Shown here piece by piece: positions 1 to 12,111 of a stretch of DNA of 64,000 bases (positions are counted from its first letter, which is position 1; the number at the start of each line of letters is the position of its first letter). The notes below the pieces were generated by a model. It was given only the letters and a program-made list of their open reading frames with translations. It searched no databases and was not told where the DNA came from. The DNA comes from Lacihabitans sp. LS3-19 (GTDB lineage Bacteria > Bacteroidota > Bacteroidia > Cytophagales > Spirosomataceae): positions 46,283 through 110,282 of the forward strand of contig NZ_RJUA01000013.1 in assembly GCF_024343575.1 (NCBI RefSeq). The letters are read 5' to 3'. Position numbers and translations under genes: made by a program.

Positions 1-2
1 AT

Positions 3-815
3 AGGGCAGGGGACGGTACTTTTAGAAGTTATGACATGGATTATCGTTTACCGGTGTGCGAGTCTTGTTTTGAGATAAATAGAGTGGCGGATTTGGAAAA
101 TACAGGTCCATTGCATCCAAGATGGAGCGATAATAGGACTTTTTTGGAAGAAAATAATACTGATTTTGATATAAAACCTGATTTTGAGTTTTCAAAGTAC
201 CCTGGTTCTGAATTTTATAAAGCAGCAATGGAAGTTTACAATACATCAAAAGAAGTCACCGCTGGGTCGGAAAAACACATTATTGCCAACTTTTGGGACG
301 ATGCCGCCACTTACACTTATACCGCAGTTGGGCATTCTGTTTCTATTTTGACGCAGGTATTGCGAAACAAACCTGTTTCTTTAGATTCTTCGGCTAAATA
401 TTATGCTATGCTCACTTTGGGACTAAATGATGCCCTTATTTGTGCTTGGAAAGGCAAATATAAATACAATTTAATTCGACCAATCGCTTACATTAAACGC
501 TACATAGACAGCAAATGGGAGCCAACTTTACTAACTCCTCCATTTCCAGAGTTTCCATCTGGACATTCCGTACAATCTGCCACAATGGCTACTGTTTTGA
601 CATCTGTTTTAGGCGATTCTATTAGTTTTACGGATTATTCGAAGTATTGGGTAGGAGAACCTAAGAAATTTGAAAGTTTTTGGAAGGCTGCAAATGAAAC
701 CAGTATTTCGAGACTTTATGGTGGAATACACTACATGCAAGCCTTAACCAAAGGTCAAGAAATGGGGAAAAGAGTTGGAGAGAATATCTTGAAACTGAAG
801 TTTGAGAAGGAGTAG
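3..815 (+). CDS. Vanadium-dependent haloperoxidase-like PAP2 family protein (5' partial)
   Basis: The frame is open to the window edge, with G-D-G-T-F-R-S-Y-D before the first ATG at 36, so the start lies upstream. The three parts of the PAP2/vanadium haloperoxidase active site are visible: a K...RP segment in KYKYNLIRP, the PSGH motif in FPEFPSGHS, and an SR-x5-H segment in SRLYGGIH. In this family these bind phosphate or vanadate, and members are usually exported haloperoxidases or phosphatases. The length seen (about 270 residues) would be the C-terminal half to two thirds of a typical 400-500 residue member. Whether it oxidises halides or removes phosphate cannot be told from sequence. 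Confidence 0.85.
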   Translation, partial: RAGDGTFRSYDMDYRLPVCESCFEINRVADLENTGPLHPRWSDNRTFLEENNTDFDIKPDFEFSKYPGSEFYKAAMEVYNTSKEVTAGSEKHIIANFWDDAATYTYTAVGHSVSILTQVLRNKPVSLDSSAKYYAMLTLGLNDALICAWKGKYKYNLIRPIAYIKRYIDSKWEPTLLTPPFPEFPSGHSVQSATMATVLTSVLGDSISFTDYSKYWVGEPKKFESFWKAANETSISRLYGGIHYMQALTKGQEMGKRVGENILKLKFEKE

Positions 816-1190
816 TTTATAAAAATTTTTTAATAGTATCATCCCTTCGGGATTTTATTTTGATGTTTCATTTTTGATTTTATAATAGTGTCATCCCTTT
901 TATAATCTTATTTTGAAGTTTCATTTTTGGTCTTTTTATGATATATTTCCATTGGATTTTTAAAACTCCATTTTCTGCTTACTAATTTTGAGTAATTCTT
1001 TCAGGTTTCTTGAAAAATCCAATATTTTTTGTGTCTATAATTTCCTTTCTCGATTTATGATTTGAGATATTCACCTTTTGCCTAAAACTTTCAACACAAG
1101 TTCTTTGTGTTATTCTTTTTTAAAACTTATATTCGTGTAAAATCTAGAACTTGGTTTTAGATAAAATATTCAACCTTATAATTCTTATCA
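816..1190. other. AT-rich intergenic region with a short direct repeat and an inverted repeat
   Basis: No gene is seen. Two imperfect copies of a roughly 48-bp segment start at 831 and 883, both opening with TAATAGT(A/G)TCATCCCTT. Further on, AACACAA (1093-1099) and TTGTGTT (1105-1111) form a 7-bp inverted repeat with a 5-base loop. It could be a weak hairpin terminator for the upstream gene or an operator for the downstream one; neither reading is secure. Confidence 0.4.
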
Positions 1191-3638
1191 ATGCCTTTTA
1201 AATGCCCAAAATATCCCATTGGTGGTATTTTTCTATTCTTTTTTCTTTTTTGTAGGAGAGCGTTTTCTCAAGAAATTGTGAAGGTTGAGGATAGTTTTAG
1301 CATATTAGTATTTTTCGGGCGTTTGCATGTTTTAATTGTTCATTTTCCAATTGCGATTTTGCTTTTTGCTGCAGCTTTAGAGTTGTATACTTTCCGGAAT
1401 TTTAATTCAAAACTTAGACCTGCTATAAATCTTGCAGTTATTATTGGTTCAGGCTCTGCCATTTTTTCAGCTGCCTTTGGATATTTATTAGCTCAAAATG
1501 AAGAAATCACTGGACGAACCTTAGATCTACATCAATGCGGAGGCTTTATCACAGCTGCTTTGGGTTTAATAAGCGTCTTATTGCTCTGGATGGTTATTAG
1601 GAAAAATCAAACAGATAAAATTCCAATATACCGATTAGCATTATTAGCAAGTATACTAGGTGTGATTTTTACAGGCCATTTCGGAGGTTCTTTGACGCAT
1701 GGTGATGATTATTTTAGTTTTTCTAGTCAAAGTAAGCATACAGAGGAAAGTCAGTTTTTGGCTATGGGTGAAGGAAGTGATAGTCTAAACAATGAAAATC
1801 AAATCAAATTGGTTGGTGAAGTTAGAGCCATTTTTGCACATAATTGTTACAAATGCCACAGCTCAAACAAACAAGAAGGCAAACTCAGACTAGACCAAAA
1901 AGAGTTTGTTTTTGCTGGTGGAAAACATGGCAAAATCATCGTAAGAGGCGAACCTGAAAACAGTGAATTGATAAGAAGAATTTCTTTGCCGCGAAATCAT
2001 AAAGAGGCCATGCCCACAAAGGGTAAAGCTTTGAAATCCGAAGAAATTGAATTGTTGAATTATTGGATAAAAAAAGGGGCACCTTGGCCTGATGCTTCGC
2101 TACAACCCAAATTATTTAAAGTAGCAAAAATGGAGCTTATAAAGCCCATGCTTCCTGCTGCAAATGGAGATTTACAAAATCCGATTGATATTTGGGTAAA
2201 TGAGTATTATAAAAAAAATGAAATTAAATGGCAAAAAACAATTGATGATAGAACGTTTTTAAGGCGTGTCTATCTTGATATTGTAGGTTTATTGCCATCA
2301 GCTTCGCAGATTATAGATTTCGCAAAAGATACAAACCCTAACAAAAGAGATGCTTTGATTAAGCAATTGCTTCAGCAAGATGAGGATTATACACAACATT
2401 GGATTTCTTTTTGGAACGATGCCCTAAGGAATGATTATACAGGTACTGGTTATATCACCAAAGGCAGATATAACATAACAGATTGGTTATATACTTCTGT
2501 AAAACAAAATAAACCTTATAATGAATTTGTCAAAGAATTGCTTTCACCTAATGAATCTTCAAGAGGTTTCGTAGAAGGCATCAAATGGAGAGGAACTATC
2601 AATGCCAGTCAAAGAGTAGAAATGCAAGCCGCACAAAATGTGGGTCAAGTTTTATTAGGTTTAAATCTTAAATGTGCTTCTTGTCACGACAGTTTTATTA
2701 GCGATTGGAAACTGGAAGATGCATATGCTTTCGCCAATATCTTTGCTGAAGAACGTCTTGAAATCAATAGATGCGACAAACCGACGGGCAAACTTGCTGA
2801 TACAAGGTTACTTTGGCAAAATTTCGGAAATATAGACAGCACAGCTTCAAAGGCGAAGAAAATGGAACAAATGGCCAATTTATTGGTACAGCCAAGCAAT
2901 GGCAGAATGTACCGAACGATTGTTAATCGTATTTGGAAACAAATGATGGGAAGAGGGATCATTGAATCACCTGATGAAATGGACAACGAGCCTTGGTCGC
3001 AGGATTTATTAGATTGGTTGGCCGCTGATTTTGTTGAAAAAAATTATGACATTAAAGACCTGATTTATCTAATTGCCACTTCAAAAATCTACCAATCGCC
3101 ATCTGAAAGTGTTAAAAGTACGAATTTGCTTTTCGACAATAATTATAGATTTAAAGGAATGACGCGAAGAAGAATTTCTGCTGAACAGTTTTCTGATGCC
3201 GTTAGTCAAATCGTTACACCAATATTTACATTGAAAGAAATGAAATATTCTGGAACCAAAATGGATACTATCCAACCGGCTTTTGCTCGAGCCTCATTGG
3301 TGGCTAATAATGCTTTTTTAACAGCTTTGGGTAGGCCAACAAGAGAGGTGGTTTCTACCAATAGGGACTCGCAAGCCAGCCTTTTACAAGCTTTAGAATT
3401 GACCAATGGCGAAAGACTGACACAAGTTTTAGCAAGAGGGGCGAAATATTGGAAGGCCCAATTTAAAACCAGAGACGTAATAATCAGAGTTTTATTTAGC
3501 AAAGCTTTGGGAAGACTACCCACTAAGTCGGAAATGAGCACGGCACAAGCAGCTATGGACGAGAATCCGTCTGTCGAACAAATTCAAGATTTGTTTTGGG
3601 CGGTTTTACTTTTACCCGAATTTCAATTGATATACTAA
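1191..3638 (+). CDS. Planctomycete-type cytochrome c / DUF1549 / DUF1553 protein
   Basis: An 815-residue envelope protein. The N-terminus has a signal-like hydrophobic stretch followed by a membrane domain resembling DUF2231 (HVLIVHFPIAILLFAAALEL and later helices). Next comes a PSCyt1-type haem-binding domain with C-Y-K-C-H near residue 218, then a DUF1549 (PSCyt2) region with a second CxxCH (C-A-S-C-H) near residue 494, and a C-terminal DUF1553 (PSD1) region. Families with this order are common in Planctomycetes and in Cytophagales and are usually paired with a DUF1501 protein, as here: the stop codon abuts the next start. A role in extracellular or periplasmic oxidation of sugar or polymer substrates is often suggested but is inference. 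Confidence 0.87.
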   Translation: MPFKCPKYPIGGIFLFFFLFCRRAFSQEIVKVEDSFSILVFFGRLHVLIVHFPIAILLFAAALELYTFRNFNSKLRPAINLAVIIGSGSAIFSAAFGYLLAQNEEITGRTLDLHQCGGFITAALGLISVLLLWMVIRKNQTDKIPIYRLALLASILGVIFTGHFGGSLTHGDDYFSFSSQSKHTEESQFLAMGEGSDSLNNENQIKLVGEVRAIFAHNCYKCHSSNKQEGKLRLDQKEFVFAGGKHGKIIVRGEPENSELIRRISLPRNHKEAMPTKGKALKSEEIELLNYWIKKGAPWPDASLQPKLFKVAKMELIKPMLPAANGDLQNPIDIWVNEYYKKNEIKWQKTIDDRTFLRRVYLDIVGLLPSASQIIDFAKDTNPNKRDALIKQLLQQDEDYTQHWISFWNDALRNDYTGTGYITKGRYNITDWLYTSVKQNKPYNEFVKELLSPNESSRGFVEGIKWRGTINASQRVEMQAAQNVGQVLLGLNLKCASCHDSFISDWKLEDAYAFANIFAEERLEINRCDKPTGKLADTRLLWQNFGNIDSTASKAKKMEQMANLLVQPSNGRMYRTIVNRIWKQMMGRGIIESPDEMDNEPWSQDLLDWLAADFVEKNYDIKDLIYLIATSKIYQSPSESVKSTNLLFDNNYRFKGMTRRRISAEQFSDAVSQIVTPIFTLKEMKYSGTKMDTIQPAFARASLVANNAFLTALGRPTREVVSTNRDSQASLLQALELTNGERLTQVLARGAKYWKAQFKTRDVIIRVLFSKALGRLPTKSEMSTAQAAMDENPSVEQIQDLFWAVLLLPEFQLIY

Positions 3639-5057
3639 ATGAAAAATAAAAGGAGAGATTTTCTGAAACAAAGTGCTGCTGCTATAGCTACCATGGCTGT
3701 TGGCTCGCCTATCAGTCAGCTGTTGAGTTCATGTGGCGTCAAAAACGCAAGCAATGCTACAGCAGATTCGGTAATTGTTCTTTTTATGGCGGGAGGAATG
3801 GCACATACTGAGACTTTTGATCCTAAAAAATATACGCCTTTTAACAAAGGAATGACTTCGGATAGTGTTTTGAGTACTTTTAAATCAGTTCCAACGGTTT
3901 TAGATGGCGTTCATTTTTCAGAAGGTTTAGAATCAATCGGTAAGGTATTAGATAAAGGCACCGTAATCAGATCCTACGTAGCAGCGGATTTGGGGCATAT
4001 ATTGCATACACGGCATCAATATAACTGGCATACATGTTATGAGCCACCTCAGTCTGTGGTTGTTCCGCATTTAGGTTCTTGGATTGCCAAAGAATTAGGT
4101 CCTAAAAATGAGGTTATTCCCCCATTTATCAATATTGGCCAAAGGTTCGACGTAGGAGAGGGTGAAGAACTAAAGGCTTTTCATAGTGCAGGATTTTTAG
4201 GAAGCGAATATGGACCATTTATGATCCCAGACCCTACGAAAGGTTTAGATAGTGTCCGTCCTCCTGTCGGTATGTCATTGAAAAGATTCGAAAGTCGTAA
4301 TCAATTGTATGAAAAACTCGTGAAAGAATCTGCCATGGGCGAATTTGGTAGCGATTTTCAAAAAGAATCTTTAAAACGCTCCATGGAGCAAGCTTATATT
4401 TTATTAAACTCTCCGGAGGCAAAGGCTTTTGATTTAAGTTTGGAAGCAAAAGAGAAATACGATGTTTATAATACGGGTAAATTTGGCTTAGGATGCCTGA
4501 TGGCCAAGCGATTGGTAGAGCAGGGTGCTAGATATATTACGGTAACCACTGAATATGTGCCTTTTGAAGGTTGGGATACCCACGAAAACGGTCATACGAG
4601 ATTGGTGGATATGAAAAAAATGATAGATGCACCTATAGCTCAATTAATCAAAGATTTAGACGAAAGTGGCCGATTAGATAAAACCTTGATAATTGTAGCA
4701 AGTGAATTTAGCAGAGATATGCTAATGGAAGGGCGTCCTGATTTGAGAGTATTGGACCAAGTAAATCAACCTGACATTATTGAAGATATCAAAAACTATG
4801 GCATGCACAGACACTTTACGGATGGCTGCTCTATGCTGATGTTTGGTGGAGGAATAAAAAAAGGAAGTGTATTTGGAAAAACTGCTGACGAACGTCCTTG
4901 TAAAACAGTGGAAAAACCTATTAAAATTGCCGAAGTTCATCAAACCATTTATCATGCTCTTGGTATAGCACCAGACACCAATTATGAAATAGAAAAACGA
5001 CCTTTTTACACTACACCTGATGGGAAAGGGAAAGTGGCGAAGGATTTATTGGGTTGA
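3639..5057 (+). CDS. DUF1501 (alkaline-phosphatase/sulfatase-fold) protein
   Basis: 472 residues starting directly after the upstream TAA (TAAATG junction), so the two genes are surely cotranscribed. The N-terminus KNKRRDFLKQSAAAIATMAV is a Tat-like signal (RRDFLK). A lipobox-like L-L-S-S-C follows, so it may be exported as a lipoprotein. The body matches the DUF1501 family, which shares the alkaline phosphatase fold: F-M-A-G-G-M-A-H-T-E-T-F-D near the start, G-W-D-T-H in the middle and S-E-F-S-R-D later. Its partner is the multihaem DUF1549/DUF1553 protein; the substrate is unknown. Confidence 0.9.
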   Translation: MKNKRRDFLKQSAAAIATMAVGSPISQLLSSCGVKNASNATADSVIVLFMAGGMAHTETFDPKKYTPFNKGMTSDSVLSTFKSVPTVLDGVHFSEGLESIGKVLDKGTVIRSYVAADLGHILHTRHQYNWHTCYEPPQSVVVPHLGSWIAKELGPKNEVIPPFINIGQRFDVGEGEELKAFHSAGFLGSEYGPFMIPDPTKGLDSVRPPVGMSLKRFESRNQLYEKLVKESAMGEFGSDFQKESLKRSMEQAYILLNSPEAKAFDLSLEAKEKYDVYNTGKFGLGCLMAKRLVEQGARYITVTTEYVPFEGWDTHENGHTRLVDMKKMIDAPIAQLIKDLDESGRLDKTLIIVASEFSRDMLMEGRPDLRVLDQVNQPDIIEDIKNYGMHRHFTDGCSMLMFGGGIKKGSVFGKTADERPCKTVEKPIKIAEVHQTIYHALGIAPDTNYEIEKRPFYTTPDGKGKVAKDLLG

Positions 5058-5127
5058 TTTGGGTAATTCCATTTTTACAAGTAATTTATTAATTAGCCTA
5101 TTGAAGCTATTTAAATGGTGGATAGTT

Positions 5128-6681
5128 TCACAATCTATTAATAATCTCTTTGGCCACAATATAACTAAAGGCCATAATAGTAAAACTTGGATCGACCGAT
5201 GGCCCAGTTGGAAATACAGAAGGGTCTGAAACAAAAAGATTGTCATATCCATGAACCCTGTGTGTATAATCTACTACTGAGTTTTTTGGATCAGCACCCA
5301 TTCTACAGCCACCAAATGGATGTGGTGCTACTATCATCAAACCATTACTTGTAATCTTAATTTCATCTATTTTGTTGATTTCAGCAAGTGAATTGATTGT
5401 AGTGCCTTTATAATCAGCAATAAGCACTTTTTTTGCACCGGCTTTAAAGTTAATTAATACTTGCTTTTTCAAAGTATCACGAATCATTTTTTGAGTATTA
5501 GGCCCATAAGGATAATTAATGAGCCTTTTACCATCACTATTTACCGAAATTTCTCCCAATTCTTCCTCGCAGTCATCTAGCCAAGCTATCGTGCCGCCCA
5601 CTTTATTAAAGTTTTGCATCCACTCATGTGCTTCTGCAGTAAAGCCCCCTAAAACTGCCGCTGTAGCTGCAGGTTGGGTTTGATTGGGTAGAAGCAAATA
5701 ACCGCCCTCTTCATATTCATTTTGGTCGTTATAGCTAGCTAATCTATATTTTTCTGAGCTCCAAGCGGCTGGTAAACCTCTATACATAATGATATCTTCC
5801 TCAAATAAAGCATAGGCCATCACTACAGGATTGAAACCGAAATATTTTCCTAAGGCGGGTAGTTTTTCTTTAAGTTCGGGTTGGCGGAGCAAAAAATCTG
5901 GCGAATTATATCCACCTGCCGCTACCACAAAATGTTCCGCTTCAAAGGTGTATTTTATTCCGCTAGGCTTATTGGAAGGTCTATCAATGGCAGATGCAAT
6001 CAGCTTTTTTACTTTTTTGCCTTCAAAAACCAGCTTTTCCGCTTGCATATCCGCATAAAGTCTGGCACCAAGGTCCAAAGCAGTTGGTAAGTGTGTGATT
6101 AATTGACTTTGTTTGGCATTATAAAAACATCCTTGTTGACAATGACCCGAACCTTGACAGTTTTTTCGTGCAGAAAGTATTGGGTCACTTCCCCATCCTA
6201 AATCTTCTACGGCCTTTTTGAACAAAATATTCATTTTATTCCATTGGTTTTCAGGAGGATGAGCTACGCTTAAAGTTTCAGTAAGTTCGTCCCAAGCTGG
6301 GTCAAGATCAGCTTTTGTATGTCCTTTGATGCCATATTTTTGTTCCCAATGTACAAGTCTGTCGGTGGGAGTTCGGTAAGTATCAGCCCAATAATGTACC
6401 GAAGCACCGCCAACGTTGTTGCCATAAAGTAAAAATGTGTCTCCGTTTTCAGTAGATGCAAAATTTCGCTCTCCATCTATTTTGCCAGACATGTTCAATT
6501 CTCTATTGTCAAAGACATTTGGGGTATAATATCCTCCTTTTTCTAAAACCACCACGTCAATTCTATTTTTTGCCAGTTTTTTAGCCAAAGTGGTACCGCC
6601 ACAACCAGAACCAATTATGCAGACTTGTGCCTTGATAGTTTGGTCTTTTGTATAATCAGTATATTCAAAAATGTTCTTCAT
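5128..6681 (-). CDS. GMC family FAD-dependent oxidoreductase
   Basis: 517 residues. The N-terminus carries the ADP-binding fold of flavoproteins, I-G-S-G-C-G-G-T-T-L-A-K-K-L, followed by VVVLEKGG. Near the C-terminus H-P-F-G-G-C-R-M-G and D-P-S-V-F-P-T-G-P match the GMC oxidoreductase C-terminal domain, with the catalytic His region and the FAD-contacting end. The start ATG overlaps the upstream stop by 4 nt (ATGA at 6678-6681), which indicates translational coupling to the gluconate 2-dehydrogenase subunit 3-like gene. Such pairs act as periplasmic membrane-linked sugar or alcohol dehydrogenases. The substrate is not known. Confidence 0.9.
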   Translation of the reverse strand: MKNIFEYTDYTKDQTIKAQVCIIGSGCGGTTLAKKLAKNRIDVVVLEKGGYYTPNVFDNRELNMSGKIDGERNFASTENGDTFLLYGNNVGGASVHYWADTYRTPTDRLVHWEQKYGIKGHTKADLDPAWDELTETLSVAHPPENQWNKMNILFKKAVEDLGWGSDPILSARKNCQGSGHCQQGCFYNAKQSQLITHLPTALDLGARLYADMQAEKLVFEGKKVKKLIASAIDRPSNKPSGIKYTFEAEHFVVAAGGYNSPDFLLRQPELKEKLPALGKYFGFNPVVMAYALFEEDIIMYRGLPAAWSSEKYRLASYNDQNEYEEGGYLLLPNQTQPAATAAVLGGFTAEAHEWMQNFNKVGGTIAWLDDCEEELGEISVNSDGKRLINYPYGPNTQKMIRDTLKKQVLINFKAGAKKVLIADYKGTTINSLAEINKIDEIKITSNGLMIVAPHPFGGCRMGADPKNSVVDYTHRVHGYDNLFVSDPSVFPTGPSVDPSFTIMAFSYIVAKEIINRL

Positions 6682-7268
6682 TTTGTTGTAAGGTTTTTAT
6701 AGTATTTCCTTTGTTCACTTTCTACTTCTGGCAGTCCTCCAAATGGTCCATCATAACCGATGGCTTTCCAGGTGGATGGATGTCCATAATACATCATGCG
6801 GGTTGTAACCCTGATATTGGCAATGGCTACTCGATACAAATCGTTCTCAGTATCTTGCATTTCATTTAAAAAAACCAATCGTTTTTCGGTGGAAAGTCTC
6901 GAAAACCTTGAAAAATAGCCATTAGCAATTGGCATTGCTTCCAAAAGATATAAAACAGCCTTAAAATCAGACTGAATATGTTCATTAGCAAAAAAGAATT
7001 CCTCGTCCATTCTTTTTACTACTTCAGCTTCTTGGTGAGTTGGGAATCCGTCTTTGGCTTCGGGCATTGCAACTTCGCAAAAAGCATGTAAAATATCCGT
7101 TAAATGCCCATCAAATAGCAATAATTTGCCATAAATTTTGTCGTATTTGTTTGAAAGAAAGACACTTGTACCTACGGCAGAAGCTCCTATTAATCCTCCA
7201 ATACCCAATAAGGAGTATTTCAGGAATTTTCTTCTTTTAAAAACTGATCCGTTTTGATTCATTGACAT
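6678..7268 (-). CDS. Gluconate 2-dehydrogenase subunit 3 family protein (Tat-exported)
   Basis: 196 residues. The N-terminus has a Tat-like signal with KRRKFLKYSLLGIGGLIGAS. The rest matches the small subunit of membrane-bound gluconate/alcohol dehydrogenases, including L-L-F-D-G-H-L-T-D-I-L-H-A-F-C-E-V-A-M-P. This subunit typically carries the Tat signal for the flavoprotein partner, which lacks one here; that fits the 4-nt overlap with the GMC gene. An in-frame Met at residue 3 is an equally possible start. The gene is divergent from katG across a roughly 420-bp AT-rich gap. Confidence 0.85.
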   Translation of the reverse strand: MSMNQNGSVFKRRKFLKYSLLGIGGLIGASAVGTSVFLSNKYDKIYGKLLLFDGHLTDILHAFCEVAMPEAKDGFPTHQEAEVVKRMDEEFFFANEHIQSDFKAVLYLLEAMPIANGYFSRFSRLSTEKRLVFLNEMQDTENDLYRVAIANIRVTTRMMYYGHPSTWKAIGYDGPFGGLPEVESEQRKYYKNLTTK

Positions 7269-9907
<2,639 letters not shown>

Positions 9908-9929
9908 ACTTTGATTGATTGGAATTTAA

Positions 9930-9962
9930 AAAGGGCGGCTTGGTGACAGGTCGCCCTTTCTA
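9930..9962. terminator. Bidirectional terminator between katG and DUF1080 gene
   Basis: AAAGGGCG (9930-9937) pairs with CGCCCTTT (9952-9959) around a 14-base loop. A-rich sequence lies before it and a short pyrimidine run after it. It lies between two convergent stop codons and can serve both strands. Confidence 0.75.
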
Positions 9963-9964
9963 TT

Positions 9965-10594
9965 TCAATCTGGCAATATCTTTACCATAATGTCTTTTAC
10001 ATAAACTTTGCTTTTGGGGTCATGGGCTTGAATAGCAAAAGTACCGCTTCCAATTTTTCTACCATTTGAAGGATCGATATCTTCTGGTTCAGTATAATTT
10101 ACCACAACCTTGTCGTTTATTTTCGTAATGATATGTTTGCCTTGTACGATGATAGTTTCGGTAAACCAAACATTATCATCCACAAAAACTTCTTTTACAT
10201 CTTGAATGTTGTACAAGCTGGCCGTACGCTTCCAGTCAGTGTGAGAATTGTTCACTTGTACCTCAAAACCTATCGAAGGCCAACTTTTTTCTTGGTATTT
10301 TGTATGAAAATATAGCCCCGAATTAGAACCCGGTGTTGTCATTACTTGGGCTTTGAACTCAAAATTTTTGAAATTATGGTTACCGACTATTCCATCATAA
10401 AATAAATGTCCAACAGGTCCATTTACCACAATGGCACCATCTTCGACTTTAAACGAGCTCGCATTTTCTCCGACTTTCCAACCATTGAGGGTTTTTCCGT
10501 CGAACAGTGAAATCCATTTTGGTTTTTTTGCTATAAAACTGAAACCGACTGAAATTAAGAGAATAAGAACAGCGGAAGTGTTAATTTTTTTCAT
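9965..10594 (-). CDS. DUF1080 (3-keto-disaccharide hydrolase) domain protein
   Basis: 209 residues with an N-terminal signal peptide (MKKINTSAVLILLISVGFSF). The body has the DUF1080 hallmarks: W-I-S-L-F-D-G-K-T-L-N-G-W-K near residue 28, N-S-G-L-Y-F-H-T and G-F-E-V-Q-V-N-N-S-H in the middle, and a concanavalin-like beta-sandwich pattern. The family includes periplasmic 3-keto-glycoside hydrolases that cleave oxidised disaccharides. That activity would fit with the GMC/gluconate-dehydrogenase-like pair at 5.1-7.3 kb, though the linkage is inference. Confidence 0.9.
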   Translation of the reverse strand: MKKINTSAVLILLISVGFSFIAKKPKWISLFDGKTLNGWKVGENASSFKVEDGAIVVNGPVGHLFYDGIVGNHNFKNFEFKAQVMTTPGSNSGLYFHTKYQEKSWPSIGFEVQVNNSHTDWKRTASLYNIQDVKEVFVDDNVWFTETIIVQGKHIITKINDKVVVNYTEPEDIDPSNGRKIGSGTFAIQAHDPKSKVYVKDIMVKILPD

Positions 10595-10950
10595 GATATT
10601 GTTTTTTTAAGGTTGAAATAAATGTTTTGCAAATTAGGCAAAAGGCTTATTTATTCTTTTAAAAGCAGAAAAAATATAGATTTTTTTATTCTAGTATTTT
10701 TTAAGTTTTTCATTATTAGGGTTTTATCTAAATGAGTTAAAAGATATTTCAATATTTTACAATAGAAAATTTTCAAAACTATTTTTATGTAATTTATTTA
10801 TCAGTAGGTTTTTATGGAGATTTTGATAGAAATACCTTTTCCTTTTTTTTAATATTTTCCTATAAATTATTTTTAGCACTTTAAAAAAAATGGACAGGTT
10901 TACCCATCCATTTCCAATAAATATCACTTAAGAAAATTTTATTCCCAATA
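10595..10950. other. AT-rich intergenic region, no feature recognised
   Basis: About 356 bp upstream of the DUF1080 gene and downstream of the SDR gene. It is strongly A/T-rich with many T runs. No coding sequence, RNA gene or stable hairpin was found. Confidence 0.4.
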
Positions 10951-12018
10951 TCATTTCTCTTTTAAAATACCTTCATTTATCAAAGTTTGAAAAGAATCTT
11001 CCATCGTTTCTTTTAGTGGTCTAAAAGTCATTCCCAACTCTTTTTTGGCTTTTGAATTGTCCGCAATCCAAGGTATATCTACATTGTTTCGGATGAAGTT
11101 TCTTGTGAAAAGCTTATTGGTGATCGGTCCGATAAGCATCAGTAACCATTTTGGCAAAGCTTTTTTTGGCAAAGGAAATTTATCGCCATACTTGGGCAAA
11201 AGTATAGTTCCCATTTCCAATAAATCTGTATTATGCCCAGAAACGATATATCGCCCGCTCGCTGCAGGTGTAAAGCCCGCTCTGAAATGAGCTTCAGCTA
11301 AATCACGAATATCTACTACGCCAACACCCATTTTCGGTGCACCCATTTTCATCTGTCCATCGCCGAGCATTTTTATGATGTTCATACTTTCAGAAGTGGT
11401 ATTTTGGGCATTGAGCGGAGGTCCCATTACTGCGGGAGGGTTCATCACCACCAAATCCCATTGTTTTTGTGCTTTTGACATTTCCCAAGCTTTTTGCTCT
11501 GCCAGCGTTTTGGAATAGGAGTAGGGCTGATAGTTTATTGATGCAGTTGTATTCCAAACTGCCTCCGTCAGTTTTCCACCTGGTGCGTTTACGGTATCTA
11601 TGGCATCCGTATATATCGCAGCACAGCTACTGGTTAAAACTACTCGTTTAACAGATTTTACCTCATTTGCAGAGTTCAAAACATTTTCGGTACCTTTAAC
11701 TGCTGGCTCTATTAGCTCTTTTTGAGGATCTTTTATGGCCAAAGTAAACGGCGACGCAGTATGATATACCAACTCACAACCTTCCATTGCTGCTTTGTAA
11801 GCTCCCGGCGTAAGCAAATCTGCCTTAAAGAATTTTATCTCACCTTTGGAATTAGCCGCGGCATCTATAAGATGTTGTAATTTTTTGGTGTCATCAGGAT
11901 TTCTTACTGCTGCATGTACAGTCATTCCTTCATCCAAAAGTTTTTTAACTACCCAACTCGCCACATATCCGTTGGCACCGGTTACCATTACAGGTTTTGT
12001 TTTATCTATTTCTACCAT
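10951..12018 (-). CDS. Extended SDR (dihydroflavonol-4-reductase-like NAD(P)-dependent epimerase)
   Basis: 355 residues from the chosen ATG at 12018. A longer frame from 12057 exists, but its first 13 residues resemble untranslated leader, and a promoter box lies at 12044-12051 inside that extension. The Rossmann motif is V-M-V-T-G-A-N-G-Y-V-A-S-W-V; the SDR catalytic Y-x3-K is present in Y-S-Y-S-K-T-L-A-E. The overall pattern (T-A-S-P-F early, L-T-S-S-C-A-A in the middle) is that of dihydroflavonol reductase-like enzymes acting on aldehydes, ketones or sugars. It lies next to an AraC-type regulator whose promoter shares elements with this gene's promoter. Confidence 0.9.
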   Translation of the reverse strand: MVEIDKTKPVMVTGANGYVASWVVKKLLDEGMTVHAAVRNPDDTKKLQHLIDAAANSKGEIKFFKADLLTPGAYKAAMEGCELVYHTASPFTLAIKDPQKELIEPAVKGTENVLNSANEVKSVKRVVLTSSCAAIYTDAIDTVNAPGGKLTEAVWNTTASINYQPYSYSKTLAEQKAWEMSKAQKQWDLVVMNPPAVMGPPLNAQNTTSESMNIIKMLGDGQMKMGAPKMGVGVVDIRDLAEAHFRAGFTPAASGRYIVSGHNTDLLEMGTILLPKYGDKFPLPKKALPKWLLMLIGPITNKLFTRNFIRNNVDIPWIADNSKAKKELGMTFRPLKETMEDSFQTLINEGILKEK

Positions 12019-12043
12019 TTTTTTGTTTTTTAATTTGATGATG

Positions 12044-12108
12044 CAAAGTTCATTCATTTACACCTTAAACAAGAACACGTAATGCAGGACAATTAACACA
12101 AAATGCAG
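12044..12108 (-). promoter_or_regulatory. SDR gene promoter with two 15-bp direct repeats (candidate AraC operator)
   Basis: On the minus strand GAACTTTG (12044-12051) matches the -7 box pattern nAnnTTTG, with TTG (12070-12072) 18 bp upstream. Immediately upstream lie two direct copies of a 15-mer, GAACACGTAATGCAG (12073-12087) and TAACACAAAATGCAG (12094-12108, both written on the plus strand), 21 bp apart start to start. The same pair at the same distance from a -7 box precedes the AraC-family gene (13712-13776). The 21-bp period, two helical turns, is what dimeric AraC-type activators bind. Confidence 0.6.
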
Positions 12109-12111
12109 TTT